NCBI RefSeq assembly: GCF_030518795.1
Contig: NZ_CP130427.1
Coordinates: 6,510,001-6,574,000, forward strand
Direction of reading: 5' to 3'
Source of the DNA: Micromonospora sp. NBRC 110009
GTDB lineage: Bacteria; Actinomycetota; Actinomycetes; Mycobacteriales; Micromonosporaceae
Length of the DNA stretch: 64,000 nt
Positions 9,083 to 17,506 of this stretch are shown in pieces. The stretch's first letter is position 1; each line of letters opens with the position of its first letter. The notes under the pieces were generated by a model. That model was not told where the DNA came from and ran no database searches. It saw nothing but the letters and a program-made list of their open reading frames with translations. Both the position numbers and the translations under genes were made by a program.

Positions 9083-9435
9083 CGCTCGCTGCGGCCATCC
9101 TCGCGGTGCTGCTCGCCCTGATCTTCCTCGCCCTCGGCACGGCCAAGATCCTCGCCGTGCAACCCATGCGCGAACGGGCCGCCGAGGCCGGTTTCTCCGT
9201 CGCCGCCTACCGCCGCATCGGCCTGCTCGAGGTCGCCGGGGCGATCGGGCTCCTCCTCGGCCTGATCGAGCCGCTGATCGGCACCCTCGCCGGCGCCGGG
9301 CTGCTGCTCCTGCTCGCCGGAGCCCTCGTCGTCCACCTGCGCAAGGGTGACGGCCCGCAGAAGTACGCCCCCGCCGTCGTCTGCGGACTCCTCGTCGCCG
9401 CCTACCTCGTCCTCCATCTCGCGGCGGTCCGATGA
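9079..9435 (+). CDS. DoxX family membrane protein
   Basis: This small protein of about 118 residues has four predicted membrane helices and the DoxX-like opening LIFLALGTAKILAV. DoxX-type proteins accompany oxidoreductases and oxygenases in many bacteria, and their own activity is uncertain. The ATG at 9079 overlaps the stop of the preceding ligase gene (ATGA) and was preferred to an in-frame ATG at 9058. The gene ends in another ATGA overlap with the FAD hydroxylase. Its place inside a tightly coupled catabolic operon suggests a redox or transport accessory role. Confidence 0.82.
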   Translation: MTLAAAILAVLLALIFLALGTAKILAVQPMRERAAEAGFSVAAYRRIGLLEVAGAIGLLLGLIEPLIGTLAGAGLLLLLAGALVVHLRKGDGPQKYAPAVVCGLLVAAYLVLHLAAVR

Positions 9436-10913
9436 AGACGGCTCCGGTGGTGATCGTCGGCGCGGGCCCCACCGGGCTCACCGCCGCGACGCTGCTCGCC
9501 CAGTACGGCGTCGAGTGCCTGATCCTCGAGCGCTGGGAGTCGATCTATCCCCAGCCCCGCGCCGTCGCCCTCGACGACGAGGTCCACCGCATCCTGGCCC
9601 GCCTCGGGCTCCGGGACGAGTTCGCCGCGATCTCCCGGCCGCACCTGGGTCTGCGCCTCCTCGACCGGGACATGCGGGTGTTGGCCGAGTTCCGGCGCGA
9701 CGTCGCGGAGGGCCGGCACGGCTACCCCCAGGGGAGCCTGTTCGACCAACCGGAACTCGAGGCGATCCTCCGCGGGAATCTGGCCCGGTACCAATTCGCT
9801 ACCCTGCGCGGCAACGCCGAGGTCACCGCGCTGACCCAGGACGCCGACGGGGTGCGGGTCGAGTTCACCGACACCGCCACCGGCGAGCACGAGTCCGTCC
9901 GCGCGGCGTACGTCCTGGGGTGCGACGGCGCCAACAGCCTCACCAGATCCTCCATCGGCGCGAGCATGCAGGACCTGGGCTTCACGCAGCGCTGGCTCGT
10001 CATCGACGTGGTCACCGAGGCCGACCTCGACCAGTGGGAGGGCGTGCACCAGTTCTCCGACCCGGCCCGCGCCGGCACGTACATGCGAGTCGGGAAGACC
10101 CGCTACCGCTGGGAGTTTCAGCTGTTGCCCGGCGAGACCGCCGACGACTACCGCGACCCGGCCCGGCTGCACCCGTTGATTTCGCGGTGGACCGGGAACG
10201 TCCCCCTCGCGGAGCTGGAAGTCATCCGCGCCGCCGAGTACACCTTCCGCGCACAGCTCGCCGACCGCTGGCGCGACCGCCGGGTGTTCCTGCTCGGCGA
10301 CGCCGCTCACCTCACCCCACCGTTCATCGGCCAGGGCATGTGTGCCGGGCTGCGCGACGCGATGAACCTCGCCTGGAAACTCGCCGGCGTGCTCGACGGG
10401 ACCCTCGCCGAGACCGTGCTCGACACCTACGAGATCGAACGCAGGCACCACGCCCGCGCCATGATCAAGCTGGCGAAGTTCATCGGCACCGCGATGACAG
10501 CCGGTGGCGAGGCGGGGAACATCATCCGTCGCGCGGTGGCGCCGCGGCTGCAGCTCGTGCCCGGCCTCACGGACCTGGCCACCGACAGCCAGACACCCCC
10601 GCTGCGCCGGTCCGACCTGGTGATCCGGCCACGGTTGCGCCGCACCCTCGCCGGCCGGCTGTGCCCGAACGCGATCATCGACGGCGACCGCCGCTTCGAC
10701 GACGTGGCCGGCGGCCGATTCGCGATCGTCACGTCCCACGAACCGTCCGCCACCGAACGAGCCGACATCGAACGGCGTGGAGCAGCGCTCATCACCGCGG
10801 AACCCGGCAGTCAGCTACACCAATGGCTGAGGACAGGTGGGGCCCGGGTGGCCGTCGTCCGCCCCGACGGCACCGTCCTCAGTGCCGGCCGGCAACTGCC
10901 CACCTGTGACTGA
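9432..10913 (+). CDS. FAD-dependent aromatic hydroxylase (MhpA/PHBH-like flavoprotein monooxygenase)
   Basis: This 493-residue class A flavoprotein monooxygenase has the N-terminal dinucleotide motif VIVGAGPTGLTAATLL (6-21). The mid-protein DG motif is in VLGCDGANSLTR. The FAD-ribityl GD motif is in RVFLLGDAAHLTPPFIGQG near 282-301, followed by GLRDAMNLAWKLA. The C-terminal thioredoxin-like domain contains a DGTVLSAGRQLP ending. MhpA-type relatives hydroxylate monohydroxylated phenylpropanoids to catechols. In this operon it would feed the dioxygenase. It is the last gene of the coupled series. A weak GC-rich hairpin follows about 57 bp downstream. Confidence 0.9.
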   Translation: MKTAPVVIVGAGPTGLTAATLLAQYGVECLILERWESIYPQPRAVALDDEVHRILARLGLRDEFAAISRPHLGLRLLDRDMRVLAEFRRDVAEGRHGYPQGSLFDQPELEAILRGNLARYQFATLRGNAEVTALTQDADGVRVEFTDTATGEHESVRAAYVLGCDGANSLTRSSIGASMQDLGFTQRWLVIDVVTEADLDQWEGVHQFSDPARAGTYMRVGKTRYRWEFQLLPGETADDYRDPARLHPLISRWTGNVPLAELEVIRAAEYTFRAQLADRWRDRRVFLLGDAAHLTPPFIGQGMCAGLRDAMNLAWKLAGVLDGTLAETVLDTYEIERRHHARAMIKLAKFIGTAMTAGGEAGNIIRRAVAPRLQLVPGLTDLATDSQTPPLRRSDLVIRPRLRRTLAGRLCPNAIIDGDRRFDDVAGGRFAIVTSHEPSATERADIERRGAALITAEPGSQLHQWLRTGGARVAVVRPDGTVLSAGRQLPTCD

Positions 10914-10969
10914 CTCACATCGCCCTGTCCGCCGCTCGCATTCGACACCGGACCGCCCAGCCGGAGGCC

Positions 10970-11005
10970 CCTCCCCCGCCGCCCCGAAACGGACCGTGGG
11001 GGAGG
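10970..11005 (+). terminator. Possible hairpin terminator after the aromatic operon
   Basis: CCTCCCCC (10970-10977) pairs exactly with GGGGGAGG (10998-11005) across a 20-nt loop. There is no T-run after it, so this is at most a weak or factor-assisted terminator. Confidence 0.3.
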
Positions 11006-11043
11006 AGCCGACGCCGGACGGTTCCGATCCTCGCGATCTTGCG

Positions 11044-11272
11044 CCTGGGCGGAGCGGCTGCGCCGCTTCGGCCGGGAGTCGGCCCGCACCATCACCGGCT
11101 ACGTCAATGGAAATCTGCTGATCAGGCTCACTTGCGGCCTGTTGACCTTCGCCGTGCTCGCGCTCACCGGTGGACCAGCGCGGGGGACGGCCGCCCCGAC
11201 CAGCAGGCGGGTGACGGGGCAGCAGGAGAGCAGGCGGCCGCGGTGCCGAGACCCGCCACCCGCCGGCTGACC
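11044..11272 (+). pseudogene. Internally deleted fossil of an AI-2E family transporter gene
   Basis: The first 130 bp translate as AERLRRFGRESARTITGY and on to LTFAVLALTGG. They match the segment of the intact AI-2E gene around 1058-1182 almost codon for codon. The sequence then jumps about 380 bp and resumes in the Gly/Pro-rich 3' tail (compare GRPDQQAGD with the intact GGPDQPAGD near 1580), in a shifted frame. N-terminal and mid regions are missing, so no functional transporter can be made. It marks a duplication of the 488-1669 gene followed by decay. Confidence 0.8.
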
Positions 11273-11422
11273 GGACGGGCCGGGACGCCGCCACCTGCTT
11301 GGGCGAGTTGCTCGGCCAATGGCAGGAATTGGCTAGAGCAACGGTCACAGGTGACGCAGGCGTGGGCCGCACGAGCGAGCCAGCTGGGTTTCATTCCCGC
11401 AGGGCGGGGAACCGGCGATGGC

Positions 11423-11701
11423 ATGTCCCTTGATCCCGGCGCATCGGCGAGGCGCACGCTGGAGCGGGCGCGAGACACGGTTCAAAGGATTCACCAGGCT
11501 GCCATCCGGCATCGAGACCCGAGCCTGCACGAACTGGCCGACCAGATAAGTCAGATCGCCCTGACTCTGGGGCACGACGCCGGCGCGGTGCAGGACTGGC
11601 GGCCATGCCCCGTGTGCGGAGCACAGCCAGGGTCAAACTGCATCAGGCAGCCGGGACACGAGATGGTCAACGGGATGCACCCGGAACGGACCAGGCTCTA
11701 G
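11423..11701 (+). CDS. Small protein with C-terminal zinc-finger-like motif
   Basis: The protein has 92 residues. Its N-terminal two-thirds is helical and polar. The C-terminus reads CPVCGAQPGSNCIRQPGH and ends near NGMHPERTRL, so the C-x2-C and later C and His residues could bind zinc. Similar short CPxC-type C-termini occur in actinobacterial and actinophage zinc-binding proteins of unknown role. The ATG at 11423 was chosen because upstream in-frame sequence overlaps the AI-2E fossil. It may equally be a remnant of a larger reading frame, and no function is assigned. Confidence 0.5.
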   Translation: MSLDPGASARRTLERARDTVQRIHQAAIRHRDPSLHELADQISQIALTLGHDAGAVQDWRPCPVCGAQPGSNCIRQPGHEMVNGMHPERTRL

Positions 11702-11812
11702 AAGTGCCAAGTGCGGTCATCTCCGCCTGAGATCGGTCTCCAAGACTGTCTTGGTCGGCCCTGACAGCAAGCCGCCCGGGCCTCGGTCGTAGTCGTGCGG
11801 CTGGCTGCGTGA

Positions 11813-11974
11813 TCAGCGGTAGGCGAGGCGGGCCTGCTGCGGGACGGAGCCAAACTTGCCGGAGTGGAAGTCTTGGTATGCCTGGAAGATTTCCGTCTTG
11901 GTGTTCATGACGAATGGGCCGCCGAACTCGACGTGCTGGCGGATCGGCTCGCCGCTGTAGAGCATGGACAGCAT
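11813..11974 (-). pseudogene. Fossil: C-terminal end of a pirin family protein
   Basis: The minus-strand translation from 11974 to the TGA at 11813 is 53 residues. It contains LYSGEPIRQHVEFGGPFVMNT, TEIFQAYQDFHSGKFG and a normal stop. This is the closing part of pirins, where GEP, GPFVMNT and IxQAxxDY are conserved. The two cupin domains carrying the metal site are gone, because sequence upstream of 11974 on this strand is unrelated. The remnant fills most of the gap between the small zinc-finger gene and the patatin gene. Confidence 0.7.
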
Positions 11975-12171
11975 GGGGAGGCGACGAGGCGCAATCTCGA
12001 GACCGATCGGTCGTGGAAGTCTCGAGAACGGATATCCGGTCCTTCGTTTCGTGATTGAGTGTCAGCACCGACGGGTGTGTCTGCGAGCCTGCCCGAAGTG
12101 CCAAGCGGACTGCGGCTCGACCTCCTCGACATCGAAGCCTCGTCTTGGTCGCAGCAGTGGACGGTGGTGAC

Positions 12172-13125
12172 ATGCGGATCGCGCTGGCACTCGGCGCAGG
12201 CGGGGCGCGCGGCTATGCGCACATCGGAGTGGTACAAATCCTTGAGGAGCGTGGGTTCGACATCATCGCGGTCGCCGGCTCCTCCATGGGCGCCCTCGTC
12301 GGGGGGCTGTACGCGGCGGGCAAGCTGGACGCCTACGCCGACTGGGTGCGCACCGTCGGCCAACGCGACGTGCTGCGCCTGCTGGATCCGAGGGCGGGTG
12401 CGCCCGGCGCGATCCGGGCCGAGAAGCTCATGGCTCGGGTCAGGGAACTGCTCGACGGCGTACGGATCGAACAGCTGCCCGTGCCTTTCACGGCGGTGGC
12501 GACCGATTTGTTGGCCCGCCGGGCCGTGTGGTTCCAGCGCGGCCCGGTGGACGTCGCGGTGCGGGCCTCCATCGCGCTACCACCCGCGATCACTCCGGTC
12601 ATGGTCAACGGCCGGCTACTCGCCGATGGCGGCCTGATGGAGCCGGTGCCGATGGCGCCCACCACCACCATGCCGGCCGACGCGGTCGTCGCCGTATGCC
12701 TCAAGACTGCCGGAGCCGATTTCCGCCCTCGGGCAGCTGCCGGGGAATCGGCCCACCCGCCGGAACCAGGGGGGCGGAATCACCCGCGGGGCCCCGCCGG
12801 ACTCGTCGACCAGCTGATCTCCCGCGGCGGCCCATCCGGTGACGGCAGCGGAGCGGCGGACGCCGCCGCGGAGACCATCACCACAGATGACGGCGGACCT
12901 GGCCAACTCCCCGCCAACCTGCACGTATCCGACGTCATCAGCCTGTCATTGGAAGCCGTACGGGATCTCCTCATCCGATACCAGCTGGCCAGCTACCCGC
13001 CGGACGTGCTGATCGAGGTACCGACGGAAGCCGTCCGGACGTACGAGTTCCACCGCGCGACCGAGATGATCGAAATCGGCCGGCGGGCAGCGCTCGACGC
13101 CCTCGCGTCGAGCCCGCTCGCCTGA
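12172..13125 (+). CDS. Patatin-like phospholipase / serine lipid hydrolase
   Basis: The protein has 317 residues with the full patatin signature. The oxyanion-hole loop GAGGARG is at 8-14, the nucleophile elbow G-S-S-M-G at 36-40 with S38 as catalytic serine, and the dyad aspartate D152 in ADGGLMEP. It is predicted to hydrolyse acyl esters of lipids and lacks a signal peptide. An acidic, low-complexity insert lies near residues 185-250. The ATG at 12172 starts exactly at the conserved MRIALALGAGGARG opening, so longer in-frame starts were rejected. Its 3' end is duplicated as a fossil at 375-421, and a hairpin overlaps the last codons. Confidence 0.88.
   Translation: MRIALALGAGGARGYAHIGVVQILEERGFDIIAVAGSSMGALVGGLYAAGKLDAYADWVRTVGQRDVLRLLDPRAGAPGAIRAEKLMARVRELLDGVRIEQLPVPFTAVATDLLARRAVWFQRGPVDVAVRASIALPPAITPVMVNGRLLADGGLMEPVPMAPTTTMPADAVVAVCLKTAGADFRPRAAAGESAHPPEPGGRNHPRGPAGLVDQLISRGGPSGDGSGAADAAAETITTDDGGPGQLPANLHVSDVISLSLEAVRDLLIRYQLASYPPDVLIEVPTEAVRTYEFHRATEMIEIGRRAALDALASSPLA
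13092..13113 (+). other. Hairpin within the last codons of the patatin-like gene
   Basis: GCTCGACGC and GCGTCGAGC form a perfect 9-bp stem with a CCTC loop, ending 12 nt before the stop codon ends. The same stem with a different loop persists in the fossil copy at 388-409, which suggests selection on the structure or recent duplication. It has no T-run. Confidence 0.5.
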
Positions 13126-13179
13126 CGGGCCGCGCGGGCCACGAGCGCGCCACGCGATGCGGTCGGAGACACTCAGACG

Positions 13180-13863
13180 ATGAAGGGTATCCCCACGGAG
13201 ACGTGGTATCACCGCTCGTTGGGCTGGCACGCCCCCGCCCTGCGCCGAGCCGCCATCGTCGCCTCCATCGGGCTGATCGTCGCTCTCGCACTCCTGCCCT
13301 TCATGCCCTGGGAGCTGGCCGTGGTCGCGGGCTGGGACGCCGCTGCGCTCGCCTTCCTCATCGCCATCTGGCCGATCGTTATCCGAGCCGACCCCTCGCA
13401 CACCGAACTGCTCGCCACACGTGTGGACAAGACGCGAGGAACCGCCGCGGTGCTGCTGGTAGCGGCAGGCGTCACCAGCCTGCTGGGGGTCGGCTTCGCA
13501 CTCAGCCTTGCCGGCCGGCAGAGCGGCTCAGTGCGCATCCTGCTCATCGGCGTCGCGACCCTGACCGTCCTGCTGTCGTGGACCAATATCAACACGGTCT
13601 TCACACTGCGCTACGCCGACCTGCACTTCCAGTCAACGGCCGGGGGCATCGACTTCGCCGGCGAGTCTGTGCAAGGGCGCCCCACCTACCGCGACCTGGC
13701 CTACGTCTCCTTCACGATCGGCATGACCTATCAAGTCTCCGACACGGCCATCAGCGATCCCCGGGTCCGGGGGACGGTGCTCTCCCAGGCCATTCTGTCG
13801 TACGTATTCGGCGTGGTGATCGTGGCCGGTGGGGTGAACCTCATCGCCGGGCTGGCTCGTTGA
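13180..13863 (+). CDS. DUF1345 domain membrane protein
   Basis: The protein has 227 residues with about five hydrophobic helices and matches the DUF1345 pattern. It has a WxHRSLGWHxPxxRR-like opening, the central segment TNINTVFTLRYADLHF, and YRDLAYVSFTIGMTYQVSDT near residues 173-192. Function is unknown; the family is common in bacteria as a predicted membrane protein. The ATG start at 13180 is 54 bp after the patatin stop on the same strand, so the two may be co-transcribed. Confidence 0.87.
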   Translation: MKGIPTETWYHRSLGWHAPALRRAAIVASIGLIVALALLPFMPWELAVVAGWDAAALAFLIAIWPIVIRADPSHTELLATRVDKTRGTAAVLLVAAGVTSLLGVGFALSLAGRQSGSVRILLIGVATLTVLLSWTNINTVFTLRYADLHFQSTAGGIDFAGESVQGRPTYRDLAYVSFTIGMTYQVSDTAISDPRVRGTVLSQAILSYVFGVVIVAGGVNLIAGLAR

Positions 13864-13968
13864 CCACACACCCGCGCGGGGACTGGCGGCCTCGCCGGCC
13901 GCATCGACCTGCCGGAAGTAGGCCACGAGCGGCACCGTCCCTGACCCGGAGCCCTCGGCTGTCCGCGA

Positions 13969-15174
13969 TCAGCGGCGCACCAACGCCAGGCGGCGCGAGC
14001 CCGCCGGGTAGGGAAGGGCTTCTGCCAAAGCGGCCGCCCGCCCAAACGCGTCAGCCGCCTCCCGCTCGCGGCCCAACTCTGCGAGGGCGGCGGCATGCAC
14101 GATCCGCGCGTCCGTCTCCGCAAGCCGCTCCCCGGCCCGATCCGCGCGCGCCGCCTCCGCCGCCGCCACCTCGACGGCCTCCTGGACGCGCCCGAATGCG
14201 AGCCACGCGCGGGCTGTCAGGTGCGCCGACCTCGTCTTTCGGTCTGCGAGGAGCGCCAAGGCGTCCTCCGGGCGCTCCTCCTGCAGCGTCAACTCGACCC
14301 GCACCGACCGCACCTCGTCCTGCGCCTGAAGGTCTCCCTGCGCGTGCGCCGCGCGCTCGGCCTCGTCCAGCAGCGCGCCCACACCCGGCTCTGCCATCCG
14401 GATCCGCACCCGGGCGAGGGCTGCCATAGCGTACGGCACGCACCAGCCGGGGCCCGCCGGCCCCGTCTCCCGCACCGCGGTCTCCGCCAGGTCCCGGGCC
14501 TCGGCCGTCTCCTCCATCAACAGGTGGAGCTTGGCCAGGTTCGCCCGCTCGAAGACCGTTGCCGTCCGGTCGCCGGACCGCTCGGCGAGGTCCAGCGCCC
14601 GCCGCCCCGTTTTGATGGCCTCCCGTAACCGGCCGGACCGAAGAGCGGTTTCCCGCAGGACCGAAAGGACCAGGGCGAGTAGTTGCGGATCTCCGTACGC
14701 CTCTGCGTGCGGTAGTGCGCGCTGCGCGACCAGGCCCGTCTCCCCGAAACGACCGGCCAGGCCCAGGGACGTCGCACGCATCGCCAACGCCCGGGCGAGC
14801 AGGCCCCACTGCTCCGGGCCGGCCACCGCCCGCGCTGCGGTTTCCGCCGCCCGCGCGGCCGCCGCTCCCTCCTCGTACCTGCCGGCGACGAAACAGAGCA
14901 CCGCCCTGGCCAGATGATGGGCGCTCGTCGTCGCCGCCGGTGTATGGGGTGCGGGCGAAGCGGCGTCGAGCAGCCGGAAGCCTTCGTCCGTGCTCCGGGT
15001 CTTCGCCATCAGTTCGGCGAGCCGGGCTGCGGCGAGAATCCGTCCGTCCCGGTCGCCGTGGCGCTCCATCTCCGTCAGCGCCTCGCGGAGCAGCCGGGCC
15101 GGCTGGCTCTGTGAACTGCTGATCCCGACCTGCACCGGCCCCGGCGACCATCCTCGCCGGGGCCGCTGGCGCAT
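13969..15174 (-). CDS. TPR-repeat protein, probably the truncated C-terminal half of a large LuxR/AfsR-type regulator
   Basis: The reading frame encodes up to 401 residues of Ala/Arg/Glu-rich helical repeats (for example LARAVLCFVAGRYEEGAAAARAAE). These resemble the tetratricopeptide arrays in the C-terminal parts of large ATPase-type actinobacterial regulators. The first 22 residues from the ATG at 15174 look non-conserved, and repeat-like sequence begins only at SQPARLLREALTEMERHG. A strong hairpin at 15136-15165 sits right at that junction. No NTPase, BTAD or helix-turn-helix domain is present. I read it as a 5'-truncated relic that may still be expressed as a TPR protein. Confidence 0.6.
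   Translation of the reverse strand: MRQRPRRGWSPGPVQVGISSSQSQPARLLREALTEMERHGDRDGRILAAARLAELMAKTRSTDEGFRLLDAASPAPHTPAATTSAHHLARAVLCFVAGRYEEGAAAARAAETAARAVAGPEQWGLLARALAMRATSLGLAGRFGETGLVAQRALPHAEAYGDPQLLALVLSVLRETALRSGRLREAIKTGRRALDLAERSGDRTATVFERANLAKLHLLMEETAEARDLAETAVRETGPAGPGWCVPYAMAALARVRIRMAEPGVGALLDEAERAAHAQGDLQAQDEVRSVRVELTLQEERPEDALALLADRKTRSAHLTARAWLAFGRVQEAVEVAAAEAARADRAGERLAETDARIVHAAALAELGREREAADAFGRAAALAEALPYPAGSRRLALVRR
15136..15165. other. Perfect 11-bp hairpin at the 5' edge of the TPR gene
   Basis: CGGCCCCGGCG (15136-15146) and CGCCGGGGCCG (15155-15165) pair perfectly around the 8-nt loop ACCATCCT. It lies where homology to TPR regulators stops. It could be a terminator of a lost gene or a recombination scar. 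Confidence 0.55.
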
Positions 15175-15558
15175 GCGCCTCAGCGGGCCGGCGTATCAGG
15201 ACATTCCTGCATGCGGTGGTGATCGTCGCGGGCCTGGTAATCGGACTCGTTGGGACGGCGCTGCGCGCCGGCGCCCGCCGCCCGGACTGCACCATCAACG
15301 TCGGCGCGCCGCACTGGCTCAGGCCATCGACCGCGCCATGTAGGGAGTCTTCCTCGAGGACATCAACCACCCTGCGAGAGGTGACCGTGCACGGCGATGC
15401 CGGCGTGCGCGACGCGGGGGCGGCGGCCCGGAACCTGCTCGGCCCCGCTCGGCGTCCGCTAAAATGAGAATTCCCCTCAATTCAGCGTAAAGGGTGCGTA
15501 GCCTCTAGGCGGAACGTTGCGAAGGCCCGAGGGGCCCGTCCCGCGGAGGAGCAACGCG
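15175..15558. other. Gene-poor gap with no recognisable gene
   Basis: One forward frame has a single hydrophobic run (VVIVAGLVIGLVGTALR near 15216) but no family resemblance or good start. An AT-richer patch with aaaatgagaattcccc near 15463 precedes the HdeD-like gene and may hold its promoter. Nothing else is visible. Confidence 0.4.
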
Positions 15559-16092
15559 ATGCGAGATGCCGTCTGGGCACTGGCCCTGCGGGGAGTTGCC
15601 GCCATCGTGTTCGGAGTAGTGGCCCTGGTGTGGCCCTCCGTGACCGCGCTCGCCCTCGCCCTGCTGTTCGGTGCGTACGCGCTCGTTTATGGAGCGGTTC
15701 AGCTGGCGGCGGGGTTCGGCCGCGGTCAGTCGGGTAGAGCTCGGACACCGCTGATCCTGTCGGGTCTGCTCGGCGGAGCGATCGCCCTGGTGACGCTGCT
15801 GTGGCCCACGATCACCGCGTTGGCGCTGGCTGTGCTGATCGGCATCTGGGCGATCGTCATCGGCGTCATCGAGATCTGGGCCGGGACGCGCGTGCGCGGC
15901 TGGGGACTACTGGCCGGGGTCGGCATCCTGTCCGTCCTGGCCGGGGTGCTCATCATCGTCCGCCCCGACGCAGGCGCGGTGGCCATCGCGCGGGTGATCG
16001 GCGCGTACGCGGTCGTGGCCGGCATTCTGATGGTCGTGGTGGCCTGGCGCCTGCGGCGCTCGCCCCTCTACCAGGCGCGCCCGGCTGGCTGA
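15559..16092 (+). CDS. HdeD family (DUF308) membrane protein
   Basis: The protein has 177 residues and six short hydrophobic helices arranged as repeated pairs. It has the HdeD/DUF308 pattern, with ALRGVAAIVFGVVALVWP at the start, WPTITALALAVLIGIWAI in the middle and GAYAVVAGILMVVVAWRLR near the end. HdeD in E. coli is linked to acid resistance; actinobacterial members are uncharacterised. The ATG at 15559 follows GGAGGAG (15545-15551) with 7-nt spacing, which decides the start over an in-frame codon 42 bp upstream. Confidence 0.87.
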   Translation: MRDAVWALALRGVAAIVFGVVALVWPSVTALALALLFGAYALVYGAVQLAAGFGRGQSGRARTPLILSGLLGGAIALVTLLWPTITALALAVLIGIWAIVIGVIEIWAGTRVRGWGLLAGVGILSVLAGVLIIVRPDAGAVAIARVIGAYAVVAGILMVVVAWRLRRSPLYQARPAG

Positions 16093-16526
16093 CCGCCGGG
16101 GGGTCATCAGGTGATGCCCGTAGCGCCAGCGGCCGATTGCTTCGCCGGAGGGGTGGCGGTTGGCGGCGATGTCGGCGTGGCCGGCTTGGCGTGGTGCGCC
16201 GATGGCGGCGTCGCGAAGCCGGGCTACTCGCCTGGTTCGCACCCGACGAGGCCGCGTTGGCCGGACTCATCGCAGGCCCGGGTTGGTGGGTGAGGCCCGC
16301 GCCGCCACCCAGGCCAGCGGCAGCCTGACCCTCGCCAACTATCCGGCCGGCTCGGCGCGGATCGACGCCTTCCTCGGCGAGCTGCGGTCCGCGTACGCTG
16401 CGGTCGTGCGACCCGATGCCGAAGTACCCGCGGGACTCGTCGGGCGCGCGGCTTCGTGGCGCTCGGGTTGCACGGCAACTGGCCACCGCCGCCCATCAGC
16501 GCACGACCCGCGTCCACGCGCCCGTC

Positions 16527-16700
16527 GGATACGGCGTGCCCGGCTATCGACACCCGGTGGCCGTGCAGACCGGCCGGGACCGCATGACCATCGACGACGT
16601 TGTCGTCAAGACCGCGTCACTACTCAGCGCCACGGTCATCGCCGCAGCGCTGACCTGGGCGCTCGTACCGGCCGCCGGGCTGGCGCCCCCTCGAGGTCAT
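16527..16700 (+). pseudogene. Fossil: N-terminal part of a Bax inhibitor-1/YccA family protein
   Basis: Translation gives GYGVPGYRHPVAVQTGRD, then RMTIDDVVVKTASLLSA and a first hydrophobic helix ending ALTWALVPAAG. This is the start of actinobacterial BI-1/YccA membrane proteins, with the conserved DRMTxDDVVVKT motif before helix 1. The remaining six helices are missing, and the frame runs into unrelated sequence resembling a recombinase end. The upstream 16093-16526 sequence shows no convincing gene. Confidence 0.65.
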
Positions 16701-16737
16701 GGAATGCTCTCCCGCGCCGCTCACCCGCCGCGGCCCT

Positions 16738-16958
16738 GACGAGATCCACCGCGTCGTAGAGGCCCTGGGAAACATCGCCGCCGTTCTCCGCGACGCTGAC
16801 CCCGCCGACAAGGCATTGGTCTACCGCGAACTGGGACTGAGCCTGACCTACCGGCCGATGGCCGCATCGGTATCCGCTCAGGCGACCCCAAGTGGATCAT
16901 GTACTAAATTGTGTCCGAGGACCGACACGAACCGATCCCCAGCACGGGCTGCGCCTTG
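16738..16958 (+). pseudogene. Fossil: C-terminal end of a serine recombinase-like protein
   Basis: The frame contains DEIHRVVEALGNIAAVLRD and ADPADKALVYRELGLSLTYRP. These match the coiled segment that ends many actinobacterial large serine recombinases (ALGDIxxVLxxADPADKxxxYxxLGLxLTY). The catalytic resolvase domain and the zinc ribbon are absent. It begins directly after the Bax-inhibitor fossil, so the two remnants are joined by a deletion or insertion junction. The family match rests on this short region only. Confidence 0.5.
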
Positions 16959-17099
16959 ACGACGCCATCATGGTCGGCCGATAGCCACCCGGCCTGCCAG
17001 CATGATCAAATCGCTGCCGACGACCCATGCCGTTGCCGCTCATGCGACGCCTACCGTCTGCCGCTCGGGTTCGATGACCGCAACGACTCGCTCTTCGCC

Positions 17100-17423
17100 T
17101 CACGTATACGGCTGTCCGGTGTACTTGATGGCCAGCCGGTCAACGATCGTCCAGGCCACGTCGCCTTCGAGCCACTCGATGACGCGGCCTCGGACGATGA
17201 CCGGCCGGAACGGATCATCGGCTGGTGTCAGGGAGAGCGCGACCCGCGGGTCGCGGCGCAGGTTGCGGGCCTTGCGAGTGCGCGGGCCGGTGAGGATCAC
17301 GACGTGTTCGTCGTGCGTGCCGATCCAGACCGGGACGGAGTGGGGGGCGCCGTCGGGCAGGACGCTGGCGAGGTGGGCGATCGAGGTGCCGTCGAGCACG
17401 CGGCGCACATCGGGGTCAAGCAT
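17100..17423 (-). CDS. PPOX-fold (pyridoxamine 5'-phosphate oxidase / F420-binding) protein, short form
   Basis: The protein has 107 residues from the ATG at 17423, which follows AGGAG by 9 nt and starts at the family-typical MLDPDVRRVLDG. A longer start at 17510 would overlap the stop of the DHFR gene (ATGA). The split-barrel core is present: HLASVLPDGAPHSVPVW, RTRKARNLRRDPRVALSL and VRGRVIEW. It stops at IKYTGQPYT, roughly 20 residues short of typical members, so the C-terminal strand may be missing. Such proteins reduce substrates with F420H2 or bind flavin. It is the second gene after a DHFR-like gene. Confidence 0.75.
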   Translation of the reverse strand: MLDPDVRRVLDGTSIAHLASVLPDGAPHSVPVWIGTHDEHVVILTGPRTRKARNLRRDPRVALSLTPADDPFRPVIVRGRVIEWLEGDVAWTIVDRLAIKYTGQPYT

Positions 17424-17506
17424 CGTAGTCATCTCCTGGCTTGGGTTGTGGGTGGGCTTCCAGCGGTGGTTGTCGGCGAGCGACGCGACTTTGCCGGTGG
17501 CGAGGG

